A DNA stretch of 58,708 bases, taken from contig UQWS01000013.1 of assembly GCA_900544875.1 (NCBI GenBank), positions 1 to 58,708 of the forward strand, written 5' to 3'. Position numbers and translations under genes: made by a program. A model generated the notes under the pieces. The model did no database searches and was not told the origin of the DNA. It saw only the letters and a program-made list of their open reading frames with translations. This document shows, one piece after another, positions 23,754-31,969 of the stretch (positions are counted from its first letter, which is position 1; each line of letters opens with the position of its first letter). The DNA comes from an uncultured Collinsella sp. Its GTDB lineage: Bacteria; Actinomycetota; Coriobacteriia; Coriobacteriales; Coriobacteriaceae.

Positions 23754-23829
23754 GCCAGCGTAGCTCAGTTGGTAGAGCACCGCTCTCGTAAAGCGGGGGT
23801 CACCGGTTCGAGCCCGGTCGCTGGCTCCA
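23754..23829 (+). tRNA. tRNA-Thr (anticodon CGT)
   Basis: A 76-nt cloverleaf: acceptor GCCAGCG pairs with CGCTGGC, D-arm GCTC...GAGC, anticodon stem CCGCT/AGCGG around CTCGTAA (anticodon CGT, decoding ACG), T-arm ending GGTTCGAGCCC. The 3' CCA is encoded. It is a single-gene unit with its own promoter and terminator. Confidence 0.95.
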
Positions 23830-23841
23830 TTGCACAAGATA

Positions 23842-23864
23842 GCCGCCTTCGGGCGGCTTTTTTG
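23842..23864 (+). terminator. Intrinsic terminator of tRNA-Thr
   Basis: GCCGCC-TTCG-GGCGGC tetraloop hairpin followed by TTTTTTG, 13 bp after the tRNA. Confidence 0.9.
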
Positions 23865-23925
23865 TTGCTGATTTCGGGCGCGCTTCCGCCAATCCAAGCA
23901 CAACGCCGCCGGAAACTCTCCTACT

Positions 23926-23977
23926 CAACAAAAGCCCCGCCAACCGCAATCCCCAAAGGAACCGCGTTCAGCGGGGC
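23926..23977 (-). terminator. Probable terminator of the YhcH-family gene
   Basis: On the minus strand GCCCCGC (23971-23977) pairs with GCGGGGC (23934-23940) and is followed by TTTTGTTG. The long loop contains a secondary GAACGCGG/CCGC-like structure. Confidence 0.6.
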
Positions 23978-24037
23978 CCAAGCGAGCTCCCCCAAGGGAT
24001 AACGCTCGCAACACGAACAGCTCAGCCGAGCAGCGCG

Positions 24038-24511
24038 CTACTCCTCCCAGTAAGCATCTGCAAGCAGCTTAAAGCAAATCTTCTTGACCGGCTGCGCGCC
24101 ATCGCCCTGGAACTCGAGCGTGGGCATGTGAGGCTCGCCGGCAACAAACAGCGCAAACTTGTCGTCAGCAAGATCGCCGGCGATCGAGGCGTCGGAATCG
24201 ACCAGATCGTAGTCGTCCTTCTCGTCAAACTCCTGAACCAGCGTCAGGCTGCCCGTGGCAACCTTAAAGGCCTCGCGACCCTCGACGTCGATCTGCAGGT
24301 CGTGATAGCGCTGATGCGTCTCATAGTGAGCCTCGGCTTCGGGACGCGTCGTGGGAGCCATGACGTTCGCAAAGACCTTGTCGCCCAGAATCGGATGGCT
24401 GCCGACCTCGAGCTTCGCCGGATCGTTCTCCTCGAGCCAGTCGATCAGCACGTCGAGGCCCTTGAGCATTCCACGGTACTCCTCGATATCGCCCAATGCA
24501 CCGTAAATCAT
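24038..24511 (-). CDS. YhcH/YjgK/YiaL-family protein (DUF386)
   Basis: A 157-residue cupin-like protein of the YhcH/EbgC/TabA family. Members act as anomerases or epimerases on N-acetylated or other sugars, or as the small EbgC-type accessory of a beta-galactosidase. Seen here are the family segments HYETHQRYHDLQIDVEG (metal-binding His residues) and FALFVAGEPHMP near the C-terminus. It lies downstream of lacX2-lacC2 and the nagA remnant on the same strand, suggesting a role in amino-sugar or galactose metabolism. The exact activity is not determinable. Confidence 0.85.
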   Translation of the reverse strand: MIYGALGDIEEYRGMLKGLDVLIDWLEENDPAKLEVGSHPILGDKVFANVMAPTTRPEAEAHYETHQRYHDLQIDVEGREAFKVATGSLTLVQEFDEKDDYDLVDSDASIAGDLADDKFALFVAGEPHMPTLEFQGDGAQPVKKICFKLLADAYWEE

Positions 24512-24543
24512 CTAAATCCCCTCTCGGATCGTTTCTTTGGCGG

Positions 24544-24686
24544 CTACTCGGCAAACGCATTACCGACGCTGTTGCCACCCACATGCGTCTCGACCAGGGT
24601 AAGGTCGGGATTGAACACGACAGTGTCGGCGTCGCGCCCCGGCATAATGCTACTGCACTTGTCGTCGACATGAGCTGGCAACCGAT
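24544..24686 (-). pseudogene. nagA: 3' remnant of nagA
   Basis: The minus strand encodes DDKCSSIMPGRDADTVVF and later LTLVETHVGGNSVGNAFAE followed by TAG. It aligns with the last 45 or so residues of the intact NagA at 27402-28571 (EDKCGSIMPGRDADFVVF ... LTLVETYVGGQSVGNAFTD). No start codon or N-terminal 340 residues are present. It lies about 22 bp after the lacC2 stop, so an ancestral nagA copy downstream of lacC was probably removed by deletion. Confidence 0.85.
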
Positions 24687-24708
24687 GCCGGGGCCGCAGC
24701 ACAAGCTC

Positions 24709-25644
24709 CTACAGCTCGGTCACGACAACGCCGTTGTAAACCTCGTCCCAACGATCCATAACCAAGTGGCCAGTCATGGGATCCATGGCATTGAGCTTGC
24801 CGCAGGTGTTGGCGGTACGCAGCACCGTCTCGTCGTCGGCTCCGGCAGCAATCGCATGTGCGAAGCCGGCAATGGTCGAATCGCCAGAGCCCGTAGCGTT
24901 AACGGCGGGGATATCGGGGGTCTTGGCGCGGAACGCACGGCCGTTATGGAAACCAACGGAGCCGGCAGCGCCCATGGATACGACGACCCAGGGGATATCG
25001 GAGAAGCGGGCGTCAGAGGCGAGCGCGGAACGGAGCTCGTCCACATCGTCGGTGGTAAAGCTCGTGCCCAGAAGGCCGTTAATTTCGGTCAGGTTAGGCT
25101 TAACCAGCTCAGGCTTGACCTCGGACTTGAGCGCAGCCTCGAGCGAGGCGCCCGAGGTATCGAGCAGCACCTTGGCGCCGGCGTTCTCTGCAATGCCCGT
25201 GATCTTGGCGTAGTAGTCCGCCTCGACGCCGCGGGGCAGCGAACCCGAGATGGTAACGACATCGGCCTTGCTCGCAAGCTCGGCGAACTTGGCGGTAAAG
25301 GCATCGAGTTCCTCGGGGGCAATCGTCGGGCCGCTCTCGAGCAACTCGGTCTGGTTGCCAGCATGAAGGATATTGAGACAGATGCGAGTCTCGCCCTTGA
25401 TGGGCACAAAATCATTCTTAATGCCGTTGGCATCCATGAGCTCGGCCATATAGGCGCCCATATGACCACCAAGCAGGCCGGTTGCCACGACATCGTCGCC
25501 CAGCTGGCCCAGGACGCGGGCCACGTTGAGGCCCTTACCGCCGGCGGTCTTTTCGGGCGTCACGCGGTTGACGTCGTCGATAATGAGCTCATCGAGCTGA
25601 TAGCGCGTATCGACGGACGGGTTCATCGTAACGGTGAGGATCAT
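24709..25644 (-). CDS. lacC: Tagatose-6-phosphate kinase / 1-phosphofructokinase
   Basis: A 311-residue PfkB-family kinase phosphorylating tagatose 6-phosphate (or fructose 1-phosphate) with ATP. Family signatures are KTAGGKGLNVARVLGQLG near residue 35 and the C-terminal ATP/catalytic motif NATGSGDSTIAGFA containing the catalytic Asp. The N-terminus matches the partial lacC at 1-57. I chose ATG 25644 (MILTVTMNPS), as in the paralogue. It follows lacX2 directly. Because the neighbouring NagA/AgaS system also yields tagatose 6-phosphate, this copy may serve galactosamine catabolism. Confidence 0.88.
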   Translation of the reverse strand: MILTVTMNPSVDTRYQLDELIIDDVNRVTPEKTAGGKGLNVARVLGQLGDDVVATGLLGGHMGAYMAELMDANGIKNDFVPIKGETRICLNILHAGNQTELLESGPTIAPEELDAFTAKFAELASKADVVTISGSLPRGVEADYYAKITGIAENAGAKVLLDTSGASLEAALKSEVKPELVKPNLTEINGLLGTSFTTDDVDELRSALASDARFSDIPWVVVSMGAAGSVGFHNGRAFRAKTPDIPAVNATGSGDSTIAGFAHAIAAGADDETVLRTANTCGKLNAMDPMTGHLVMDRWDEVYNGVVVTEL

Positions 25645-25703
25645 TTCTAGCTCCTTATCTCGCAGGCTCCTTATGCCTTGCAAAACGAATTGGCTACATG
25701 CGA

Positions 25704-26585
25704 CTACAGAATCTCGATTGTGAACGAGCGCACGATGGTTTCTTTGGGCTTGGCGATAAGGCAGCCGCGCTTGTGCTCAAGCACGTCATCCTCATCGGAA
25801 CAGGTCGAGAGGCCGCCCCAGGGTTCAACTGCCACAAAATCACCCTCGGGCTTGCTCCACACAATGAGGTACGGGAAGCCCTCAAAGCTCAGGCGAACGC
25901 CCTTGTCCTCGCCCTTTTTGGAAAGCGTGACCTGACGGCTCTCCAGCACGTCAAAGATGGTCTCCGCAAAATCGAAGAGCTCATGCGACAAAGGCAGCGT
26001 CTTTCCCACCATGGGGTTCTTGGAGCGCCTGTCCACGTCAATCAATCCGGTCGAGGGAACGGCGGTGCAGAGCTCCGCAGCCTCGTCTTTCTCAAAACGC
26101 AACTCGTAGTCCGTATAGGACTCGCCCTCGTCGAGCGGACACCTAAAGCCGGGGTGTCCACCGATAAAGAAAGGCATGTCCTCGGTGCCCTCGTTGGTAA
26201 CCTCATAGGAGACACGCACGGCGGCGTCCTCGAGCGTATAGCGGGCGACAAGCTTAAACGGATACGGATAATCGCTCAGCAGCGCGGCGTTATCCTCCGA
26301 AGCCAGGCACATCGCCAGCTCGTTCTCGCTCTGGCTCAGCAGCTTCCACTCCTGTTTGCGCGCAAACCCATGGCGAGCGAGCTTTACATGATGCCCGGCA
26401 AACGTCATGGCGTTGTTATCGCGCAAGCCTCCGCAAATCGGGAAGCAAATCGGTGCCTGGCCGGACCACACGGCGGGATCGCCCTGCCACAGATACTCGC
26501 GACCTCCGGCCTCGATCGAGGTAAACGAACCACCGGCCGTGGAGACCTTGATAGAAATCGAATCGTTGGAGAGAGCGTATTCCAT
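25704..26585 (-). CDS. lacX: LacX-like aldose 1-epimerase family protein, copy 2
   Basis: A 293-residue LacX-type epimerase, closely similar to 114-995 throughout (both read REYLWQGDP.VWSGQAPICF; both carry GGHPGF and EPWGGLSTCSDEDD). Start ATG 26585 (MEYALSN) aligns with the paralogue's start. It forms a two-gene unit with lacC2 downstream, reproducing the lacX-lacC order of the left-edge operon but without lacA and lacB. It is divergent from the flavodoxin gene. Confidence 0.87.
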   Translation of the reverse strand: MEYALSNDSISIKVSTAGGSFTSIEAGGREYLWQGDPAVWSGQAPICFPICGGLRDNNAMTFAGHHVKLARHGFARKQEWKLLSQSENELAMCLASEDNAALLSDYPYPFKLVARYTLEDAAVRVSYEVTNEGTEDMPFFIGGHPGFRCPLDEGESYTDYELRFEKDEAAELCTAVPSTGLIDVDRRSKNPMVGKTLPLSHELFDFAETIFDVLESRQVTLSKKGEDKGVRLSFEGFPYLIVWSKPEGDFVAVEPWGGLSTCSDEDDVLEHKRGCLIAKPKETIVRSFTIEIL

Positions 26586-26741
26586 TGTCCATCCTTTCGA
26601 ACAACTGCTTTTTGCTCGCAAGAACCCGTCTCGGCCCTGACCAAAGGACAAACCCGCACGTTCATCGATGCGTCCGGTTTCCCAGCCATGCAACGGGGTA
26701 CCATACAGACATTGATGCAATTACAGCTGAAAGGCCTTCTT

Positions 26742-27326
26742 ATGCGAACCATCATCCTTTATGCCTCACGCCACCACGGCAATACGAAAAAGCTCGTGGA
26801 CGCCATCGTCGAGGCGCACCCCGAAATCGATACCCTCGACGTGAGGTCACTCGGTAAAAACGAGTACCCCGACCTGCACGAATATCATCTGATCGGCGTC
26901 GCCACGGGCATCTATTACTCCGAGATCGACAAAGATATGGCGCGCGTGCTCACGAACGTACTGCAGCCGCAGGACAAGGTGTTTGGCCTTATGACCTACG
27001 GTGGCAAAAACAAGTGGTACGGCAAGGATATCGATGGCATCTGCCGCATGAGACAGGCCATCTTTATGGGTGTCTACGGCTGCCCCGGCTTTGATACGTG
27101 GGGGCCGTTCAAACTCACCGGCGGTGTCCAAAAGGGACACCCGACCGCTGAGGAAATTAAGGGCGCCGTCGACTTCTTCGACAAGATCGAAGACGAGTAC
27201 GGCGACATCATCGTCGAAGAGTATGCCAAGCGCGAGAAGCGTCTAGCCTACGAGAAGGAGCATCCTGCAGGAGGCCTGGTGGCCGGCGTCAAGCGCACGG
27301 CAAAGAAGATCGTTAACAAGCTGTAA
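26742..27326 (+). CDS. Flavodoxin-domain protein
   Basis: A 194-residue flavodoxin-like electron carrier. The FMN phosphate-binding loop is near the N-terminus (YASRHHGNTKKL), and MTYGGKNKWYGK is near the middle where the second FMN loop is expected. The C-terminus has a basic tail (AGVKRTAKKIVNKL). It is larger than classical short-chain flavodoxins (about 140 residues) and may have a specialised partner. Start ATG 26742 has AAAGG seven bases upstream. It is a single-gene unit with its own terminator. Confidence 0.85.
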   Translation: MRTIILYASRHHGNTKKLVDAIVEAHPEIDTLDVRSLGKNEYPDLHEYHLIGVATGIYYSEIDKDMARVLTNVLQPQDKVFGLMTYGGKNKWYGKDIDGICRMRQAIFMGVYGCPGFDTWGPFKLTGGVQKGHPTAEEIKGAVDFFDKIEDEYGDIIVEEYAKREKRLAYEKEHPAGGLVAGVKRTAKKIVNKL

Positions 27327-27357
27327 CTGTTAAGGTGCTTTTGAGCGTTTAACCCAT

Positions 27358-27397
27358 ACGGCGGGTCCGAGCAGATTCGGGCCCGCCGTCTTTTTCT
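27358..27397 (+). terminator. Intrinsic terminator of the flavodoxin gene
   Basis: ACGGCGGGTCCG pairs with CGGGCCCGCCGT and is followed by CTTTTTCT. It lies between converging genes, five bases before the nagA stop. Confidence 0.85.
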
Positions 27398-27401
27398 ATC
27401 G

Positions 27402-28571
27402 TTAATCGGTAAAGGCGTTGCCGACGCTCTGGCCGCCAACATACGTCTCGACGAGGGTGAGCTCATGGTCGAACACGACAAAGTCGGCGTCGCGACCCGG
27501 CATGATGCTGCCGCACTTATCCTCGATGTGCGCAGAGCGAGCCGGCACCTCGGTTGCCATGCGAATGGCGATATCAGCGCTGGCGATGCCCCAATCGACA
27601 ATGTTCTTGACGCCCTGGGCAAGCGTGAGCACCGAGCCGGCAATGCTTTTGCCGTCGGCGAGCCAGCACAGGTTGTCCTTCATGATGACGTCCATGCCAC
27701 CACTGGTGTAGCTGCCCTCGGGCATGCCGCCGCAGCCCAGGCAGTCGGTGATGAGCACCGTGTGCTGCCAGCCCTTTGCCTGCAGCAGTGCCTTGATGGC
27801 GGCAGGGTTTACGTGCTTGCCGTCACAGATGATCTCGGCGTAGGTCTCGGGCGTGGACATGGCAGCACCCACGACACCGGGCTCACGGTGATGCAGACCG
27901 CGCTGGCCGTTATAGGTATGCGTAAAGCAGCTGGCACCGGCATTGATAGCGGCGATGCACTCATCGTAGGTGGCGTCGGAGTGACCGATGCTGGTCACCA
28001 CGCCCTTGGCGTTCAGAGCAGCCGCATAAGCAGCGGCACCGTCGCGCTCGGCGGCCATGGCGCTCTTAACGATGCGACCGCCCGCAGCCTCCTGCCACTG
28101 GTCGAAAACCTCCTCGGAGGGGTCAATCAGGTAAGCGGGGTTCTGCGCGCCCACGTGCTTCATGGTAAAGAAGGGGCCCTCCAGGTAGATGCCCTGAATG
28201 CGGGCACCGCAGAAGTCGGGGCCGCGGCCCTCGTCCGCCTTGGCGATAGCAGCGCAGGCGTCCTTGATCTGTTCGACGCCATCGGTGAACGTCGTGGGCA
28301 GCCAGCTGGTGGTACCGCGACGGGCGAGCTCGGTTGAGCTGATATCGATGCCCTCGGGATCGTTATCGGTAGTTGAGTGGTTGTAGAAGCCATGGATGTG
28401 AGTATCGACCATACCCGGTGCGATCCACGATCCCGTGTAGTCCTTAATCTCGCAAGAGGGCTCGTCGGCCTGCCAGGCGCCAAAAACGCCATCCTCGACC
28501 ATAAGATAGCCGCCCAGTTGCGGGCCTGCCGGCAAGAAGAACTTGTCAGCCTTAATTGCGTACGTGCTCAT
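27402..28571 (-). CDS. nagA: N-acetylglucosamine/N-acetylgalactosamine-6-phosphate deacetylase
   Basis: A 389-residue amidohydrolase removing acetate from GlcNAc-6-P or GalNAc-6-P. Metal and substrate motifs are visible: VDTHIHGFYNHSTTD near residue 60, EGPF (metal Glu), SIGHSDAT, and THTYNGQRGLHHREPG. Late in the chain LITDCLG carries the catalytic Asp. I chose ATG 28571, with GGAG five to six bases upstream, over the GTG two codons earlier. With AgaS just upstream and a mannose-type PTS nearby, GalNAc-6-P is the likelier substrate. Confidence 0.92.
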   Translation of the reverse strand: MSTYAIKADKFFLPAGPQLGGYLMVEDGVFGAWQADEPSCEIKDYTGSWIAPGMVDTHIHGFYNHSTTDNDPEGIDISSTELARRGTTSWLPTTFTDGVEQIKDACAAIAKADEGRGPDFCGARIQGIYLEGPFFTMKHVGAQNPAYLIDPSEEVFDQWQEAAGGRIVKSAMAAERDGAAAYAAALNAKGVVTSIGHSDATYDECIAAINAGASCFTHTYNGQRGLHHREPGVVGAAMSTPETYAEIICDGKHVNPAAIKALLQAKGWQHTVLITDCLGCGGMPEGSYTSGGMDVIMKDNLCWLADGKSIAGSVLTLAQGVKNIVDWGIASADIAIRMATEVPARSAHIEDKCGSIMPGRDADFVVFDHELTLVETYVGGQSVGNAFTD

Positions 28572-28628
28572 ATGCACTCCTCGCTTCTAAAGCAGTTGAC
28601 TGTGGTAATGCTTATACCCAGCTCACGT

Positions 28629-28670
28629 AAAACAAAAAGCGCCCGCCCGCCGTTATGAGCGGACGGGCGC
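28629..28670 (-). terminator. Terminator between agaS and nagA
   Basis: On the minus strand GCGCCCGTCCGC pairs with GCGGGCGGGCGC and is followed by TTTTTGTTTT. It ends agaS transcripts, so nagA probably has read-through or its own promoter in the 60 bp before it. Confidence 0.85.
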
Positions 28671-28688
28671 CCTTACAGGGGGACGCGA

Positions 28689-29855
28689 TTAAGCGGTGAA
28701 GGGGTGAATCGTCACGCCCTTAACCACGCGGTTGACCGTGCCGGTGGGGCTCGGCGTATCGGGCGTGTTGCCCACGCGGACGGAGTTGAGCAGGCTGATA
28801 GCCTGGGCAAACATCACGAACGGCAGAGCAAGGTAACCCTCGGGAAGTGCCTCGTAGCCCTTAAAGGTGAAGGACTCACCCTCATAGACGGTGGCACCTT
28901 CCTGCTGAACGGCGATGGTGTGCTGAGCGATCTCGTCGCCACCGATCTCGTTGAGGATGTCGATGTCGTACTGACGGGTGTAGGCGTCGTTGTTGACGAA
29001 CACGAAGACGAGCGTCTTATCGTCGACGAAGGACTTAGGTCCGTGACGATAGCCCATGGAGGTGTCGTAGGAAGTAGCGACCAGACCGTGAGCGAGCTCG
29101 AGGATCTTGAGCTGGCTCTCCTGAGCAAGGCCACCGAAGGAGCCAGAACCCAAGTAGGTCACGCGGTTGAAATCGCCAGCCAGGTAATCGGCGATCTCGG
29201 GCTCACGGGAGATGACCTCCTCGCCCATCTTGGCAATCGTCTCGACCCACTCGGCCTTCTGCTCGTCAGAGGCAGTGTCGAAAATAAGGGTGGAGAGCAG
29301 GGTCATGCAGGAATAAGAACCGGTCATGGCGAAGCCCTTGTCGTTGGCGCGCGGAATGAGCAGCGTCAGCGCATTGGGATCATCGGCAGACTCGACGGCA
29401 AGCTTGCCCTCGGGAGCGCAGGTGATGTTGAGGAACTTGACGTTGTGGACGAGCTCCTTGGCAACGGCAACGGCGGCAAGGCTCTCGGGGCTGTTGCCAG
29501 AGCGGGCAAAGGAAACCACGAGCGTGGGATCCTCGGCGCGCAGGAAGTCGCGCGGGGCGCTCACGATGTCGGTCGTGGCGATGGGCTTAAAGTCGTAGAG
29601 ATCAGTGTTGCCAGCGTGACGCAGGTACGGGGCGCAGGTATCGCCAACGTAGTCGGACGTACCGGCACCGGTGAAGACAACGGACAGACGACCCTCGCCC
29701 ATAGCGCGAGCCTCGGCCAGGAAGGCCTCGATGGCCTCCTTGTTCTCGCGATAGATGTTGAGCGTATCACGCCAAAGCTCGGGCTGCTGAGCAATCTCGG
29801 CCGTGGTGATCTGGGCGCCGAGCTCGGTGAGCTCCACGACACTCTTCTCGAACAT
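28689..29855 (-). CDS. agaS: SIS-domain galactosamine-6-phosphate deaminase/isomerase
   Basis: A 388-residue protein with two SIS (sugar isomerase) domains. Conserved loops are FTGAGTSDYVG (about residues 61-71) and VSFARSGNSPESLAA, with a C-terminal half containing YLGSGSFGGLAQESQLK and SMGYRHGPKS. AgaS converts galactosamine 6-phosphate to tagatose 6-phosphate plus ammonia. It lies upstream of nagA. A CTGGTAGTAACCAG palindrome 62 bp upstream of its start is shared with the PTS operon promoter, implying common control by the adjacent GntR protein. Confidence 0.9.
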   Translation of the reverse strand: MFEKSVVELTELGAQITTAEIAQQPELWRDTLNIYRENKEAIEAFLAEARAMGEGRLSVVFTGAGTSDYVGDTCAPYLRHAGNTDLYDFKPIATTDIVSAPRDFLRAEDPTLVVSFARSGNSPESLAAVAVAKELVHNVKFLNITCAPEGKLAVESADDPNALTLLIPRANDKGFAMTGSYSCMTLLSTLIFDTASDEQKAEWVETIAKMGEEVISREPEIADYLAGDFNRVTYLGSGSFGGLAQESQLKILELAHGLVATSYDTSMGYRHGPKSFVDDKTLVFVFVNNDAYTRQYDIDILNEIGGDEIAQHTIAVQQEGATVYEGESFTFKGYEALPEGYLALPFVMFAQAISLLNSVRVGNTPDTPSPTGTVNRVVKGVTIHPFTA

Positions 29856-29916
29856 TTCTAATACCTCTCTCTAGAAGTAATCCTCTGACGTGCAATTATA
29901 CACTTCGGTTGGTTAT

Positions 29917-29930
29917 CTGGTAGTAACCAG
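29917..29930. promoter_or_regulatory. Candidate GntR operator upstream of agaS
   Basis: CTGGTAGTAACCAG is palindromic (arms CTGGT/ACCAG), with flanking GGTTAT and TTAAAT. It recurs with one change at 34210-34223. Confidence 0.6.
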
Positions 29931-29969
29931 TTAAATGCAAAGAATCACCATATGGAAACGATGCGAGCA

Positions 29970-30701
29970 CTAGTTACTGCGCTGGTGGTAAACCTTGTAT
30001 TTAAACTGATCGGCACGAGCAACCGAGAGTGTGTACTCCACTACCTCGTTTGACTCGTTATACGTAGTCCTGACCAAATCGAGCACAGGCGAGCCCTCGA
30101 CAATTCCCAAAAGGTGGGCATCGGTGGGACGGGCTATGCTCGCATAGAACTCCTCTTCGGCCACGCGAATCTTTTGCTGAAAGTCCTGCTCAATCACATC
30201 GTAAAGCGGCTTACGCTCCAGCAGCGGTCGCTTTAGGGACAGAAATTGACGAACCGGTAGATAGCTGCGTTCGACCATCATGGGCATGTTGTCGGCAGAG
30301 CGAAGGCGCTTGAGCTTAAAAATGCGATCACCGATGCGCAATCCCATATGCTCGGCCAGATTCTTATCGGCCTCCATCTCGCAAAACTCGAGAATCGTGG
30401 TCTCGGGTTCTCGACCCATCGCGCGCATCTGCTCGGTAAAGCTGTAGGACTGCATAAGATTGGTTGCCTTTGCCGAACGGTCGGTCACAAAGGTACCGCG
30501 ACCGTGCTGCCGAACCACCAGTCCTAAACGCTCCAGTTCCTGCAGAGCCAGGCGTACCGTAGTGCGCGAGAGACCATAGCGCTCCGAAAGTTCGCGCTCG
30601 GAAGGAATCATGTCACCGGCGCGATATTCATGGTCAATCTTTTCGGTCAGAATATCGACCAGCTGATCGTACAGCGGTTGCTTACGCGCTCCGATCGCCA
30701 T
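29970..30701 (-). CDS. GntR/HutC-family regulator with UTRA domain
   Basis: A 243-residue GntR-family regulator. The N-terminal winged helix includes MIPSERELSERYGLSRTTVR, followed by RLGLVVRQHGRGTFV. The UTRA effector domain follows (EPETTILEF through VRTTYNESNEVVEYTLS). Such NagR/AgaR-like proteins respond to amino-sugar phosphates. It sits between agaS and the PTS operon; both have a CTGGTnnnnACCA site upstream. I infer that it represses both, with GlcN-6-P or GalNAc-6-P as possible inducer. Confidence 0.9.
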   Translation of the reverse strand: MAIGARKQPLYDQLVDILTEKIDHEYRAGDMIPSERELSERYGLSRTTVRLALQELERLGLVVRQHGRGTFVTDRSAKATNLMQSYSFTEQMRAMGREPETTILEFCEMEADKNLAEHMGLRIGDRIFKLKRLRSADNMPMMVERSYLPVRQFLSLKRPLLERKPLYDVIEQDFQQKIRVAEEEFYASIARPTDAHLLGIVEGSPVLDLVRTTYNESNEVVEYTLSVARADQFKYKVYHQRSN

Positions 30702-30780
30702 CCTATCCTCCCTTTTGCTCGAATTCGGCTAACTACCTAGGGTGTTATGCATTATCTGTCTGCCACACCCGAATCATTAA

Positions 30781-30820
30781 GAAAACAAAAGCCGCGCGCT
30801 CTTTCGAGCACGCGGCTTTT
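30781..30820 (-). terminator. Terminator of the mannose-family PTS operon
   Basis: On the minus strand AAAAGCCGCGTGCTC pairs with GAGCGCGCGGCTTTT (one mismatch) and is followed by GTTTTC. It lies about 70 bp after the IID stop. Confidence 0.85.
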
Positions 30821-30886
30821 AACATACACATGGCTTAAGGGGTCGGGGTGTGAGCCGCGTAGGGACACACCCCTCAAGCTAGAGCC

Positions 30887-31969
30887 TTACCAGATGCTCG
30901 GCCAGAGACCAAGCGGGCCAGCGCCCAGGATGCCAAGGACGAAGAGCAGGAGAATGCCCTTGGTCGGGGTCCAGCTGTGCTTAGCGAACATGTAGTAAAG
31001 CAGCAGCGTAAGCATAAGCGGGACGAGCTTCGGGACGATGGTGTTGAGGGTGTCGGCAACAGAGAAGTTGACCGGATCCTCGGTAACGGTGCCGTAGGTC
31101 ACGGACTCCATGCCGTTACCCAGATCGGTGACGCCGCACTCGACAGCGTTGCCGTCGGCATCGGAAGCGGTAAGGGCGTTGCCGTCCTTATCGGTCATGG
31201 CGATGGTACCGGCCTCAGCGGTCTCGGTATCGATGCCCTCCATACCGGTGAAGTTCTCGGCCTCCTTCTCGGAGACGATCACGGTAGTAGCGGAGAGACC
31301 ACGGGTGGTGCCGTTGGGGATCTGGAGGTTGATCTGGGTGCCACCCATGGTGACGACCAGGCAACCGACGACGAAGACGCCCATGATGGAAGCGGCACGC
31401 GTGAAGGCCTGCATGTTGGCGGTCAGAGCGTCAATAGCGCTGGTGCCAAGCTTGTAGGACCAGTTCATGAGCCAGAAGCGCAGAGCGAACTGGACGACGT
31501 TGAAGATCACCAGGAAGATGATCGGTGCAGCGGCGTTGCCGTTGATGGCCATGTTGGAGGTGATGCCGGCCGTGATAGGCACGAGCGTCAGCCAGAACAG
31601 GGCGTCACCGATACCACCGAGCGGGCCCATTGCGGCGACGCGGACGGCGCGGATCGTGGGGATGTCAACCTTGTTCTGCTCGAGCGAAAGCACGATGCCC
31701 ATAACAAAGGTGACGAGGAACGGGTGGGTGTTGAAGAACTCCAGGTTGTGGCTCATGGAAGCCGCGAGGTCGTTCTTGTTGGTGTGGATCTTCTCCAGAC
31801 CGGGGATGATGGAGTAAAGCCAGCCAGCGGCCTGCATGCGCTCGTAGTTGAACGATGCCTGCAGGAAGCAGGAGCGCCAAGCCATCTTGTTGAGGGTCTT
31901 CTGGTCGAGCTGCGGAGCAGGAGTGAGATCCTCGTAGTGCTCCGGGATCACATACTCATTAGATGCCAT
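30887..31969 (-). CDS. PTS mannose/fructose/sorbose-family EIID
   Basis: A 360-residue EIID membrane subunit. Typical family segments include QASFNYERMQAAGWLYSIIP and VRVAAMGPLGGIGDALFW, with C-terminal membrane helices. It is about 70-90 residues longer than ManZ/AgaD-type proteins because of an acidic, probably extracytoplasmic insertion around residues 225-300 (IVSEKEAENFTGMEGID...). Start ATG 31969 overlaps the IIC stop by 11 bases, indicating translational coupling. It is the last gene of the IIA-YajC-IIB-IIC-IID operon. Confidence 0.92.
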   Translation of the reverse strand: MASNEYVIPEHYEDLTPAPQLDQKTLNKMAWRSCFLQASFNYERMQAAGWLYSIIPGLEKIHTNKNDLAASMSHNLEFFNTHPFLVTFVMGIVLSLEQNKVDIPTIRAVRVAAMGPLGGIGDALFWLTLVPITAGITSNMAINGNAAAPIIFLVIFNVVQFALRFWLMNWSYKLGTSAIDALTANMQAFTRAASIMGVFVVGCLVVTMGGTQINLQIPNGTTRGLSATTVIVSEKEAENFTGMEGIDTETAEAGTIAMTDKDGNALTASDADGNAVECGVTDLGNGMESVTYGTVTEDPVNFSVADTLNTIVPKLVPLMLTLLLYYMFAKHSWTPTKGILLLFVLGILGAGPLGLWPSIW

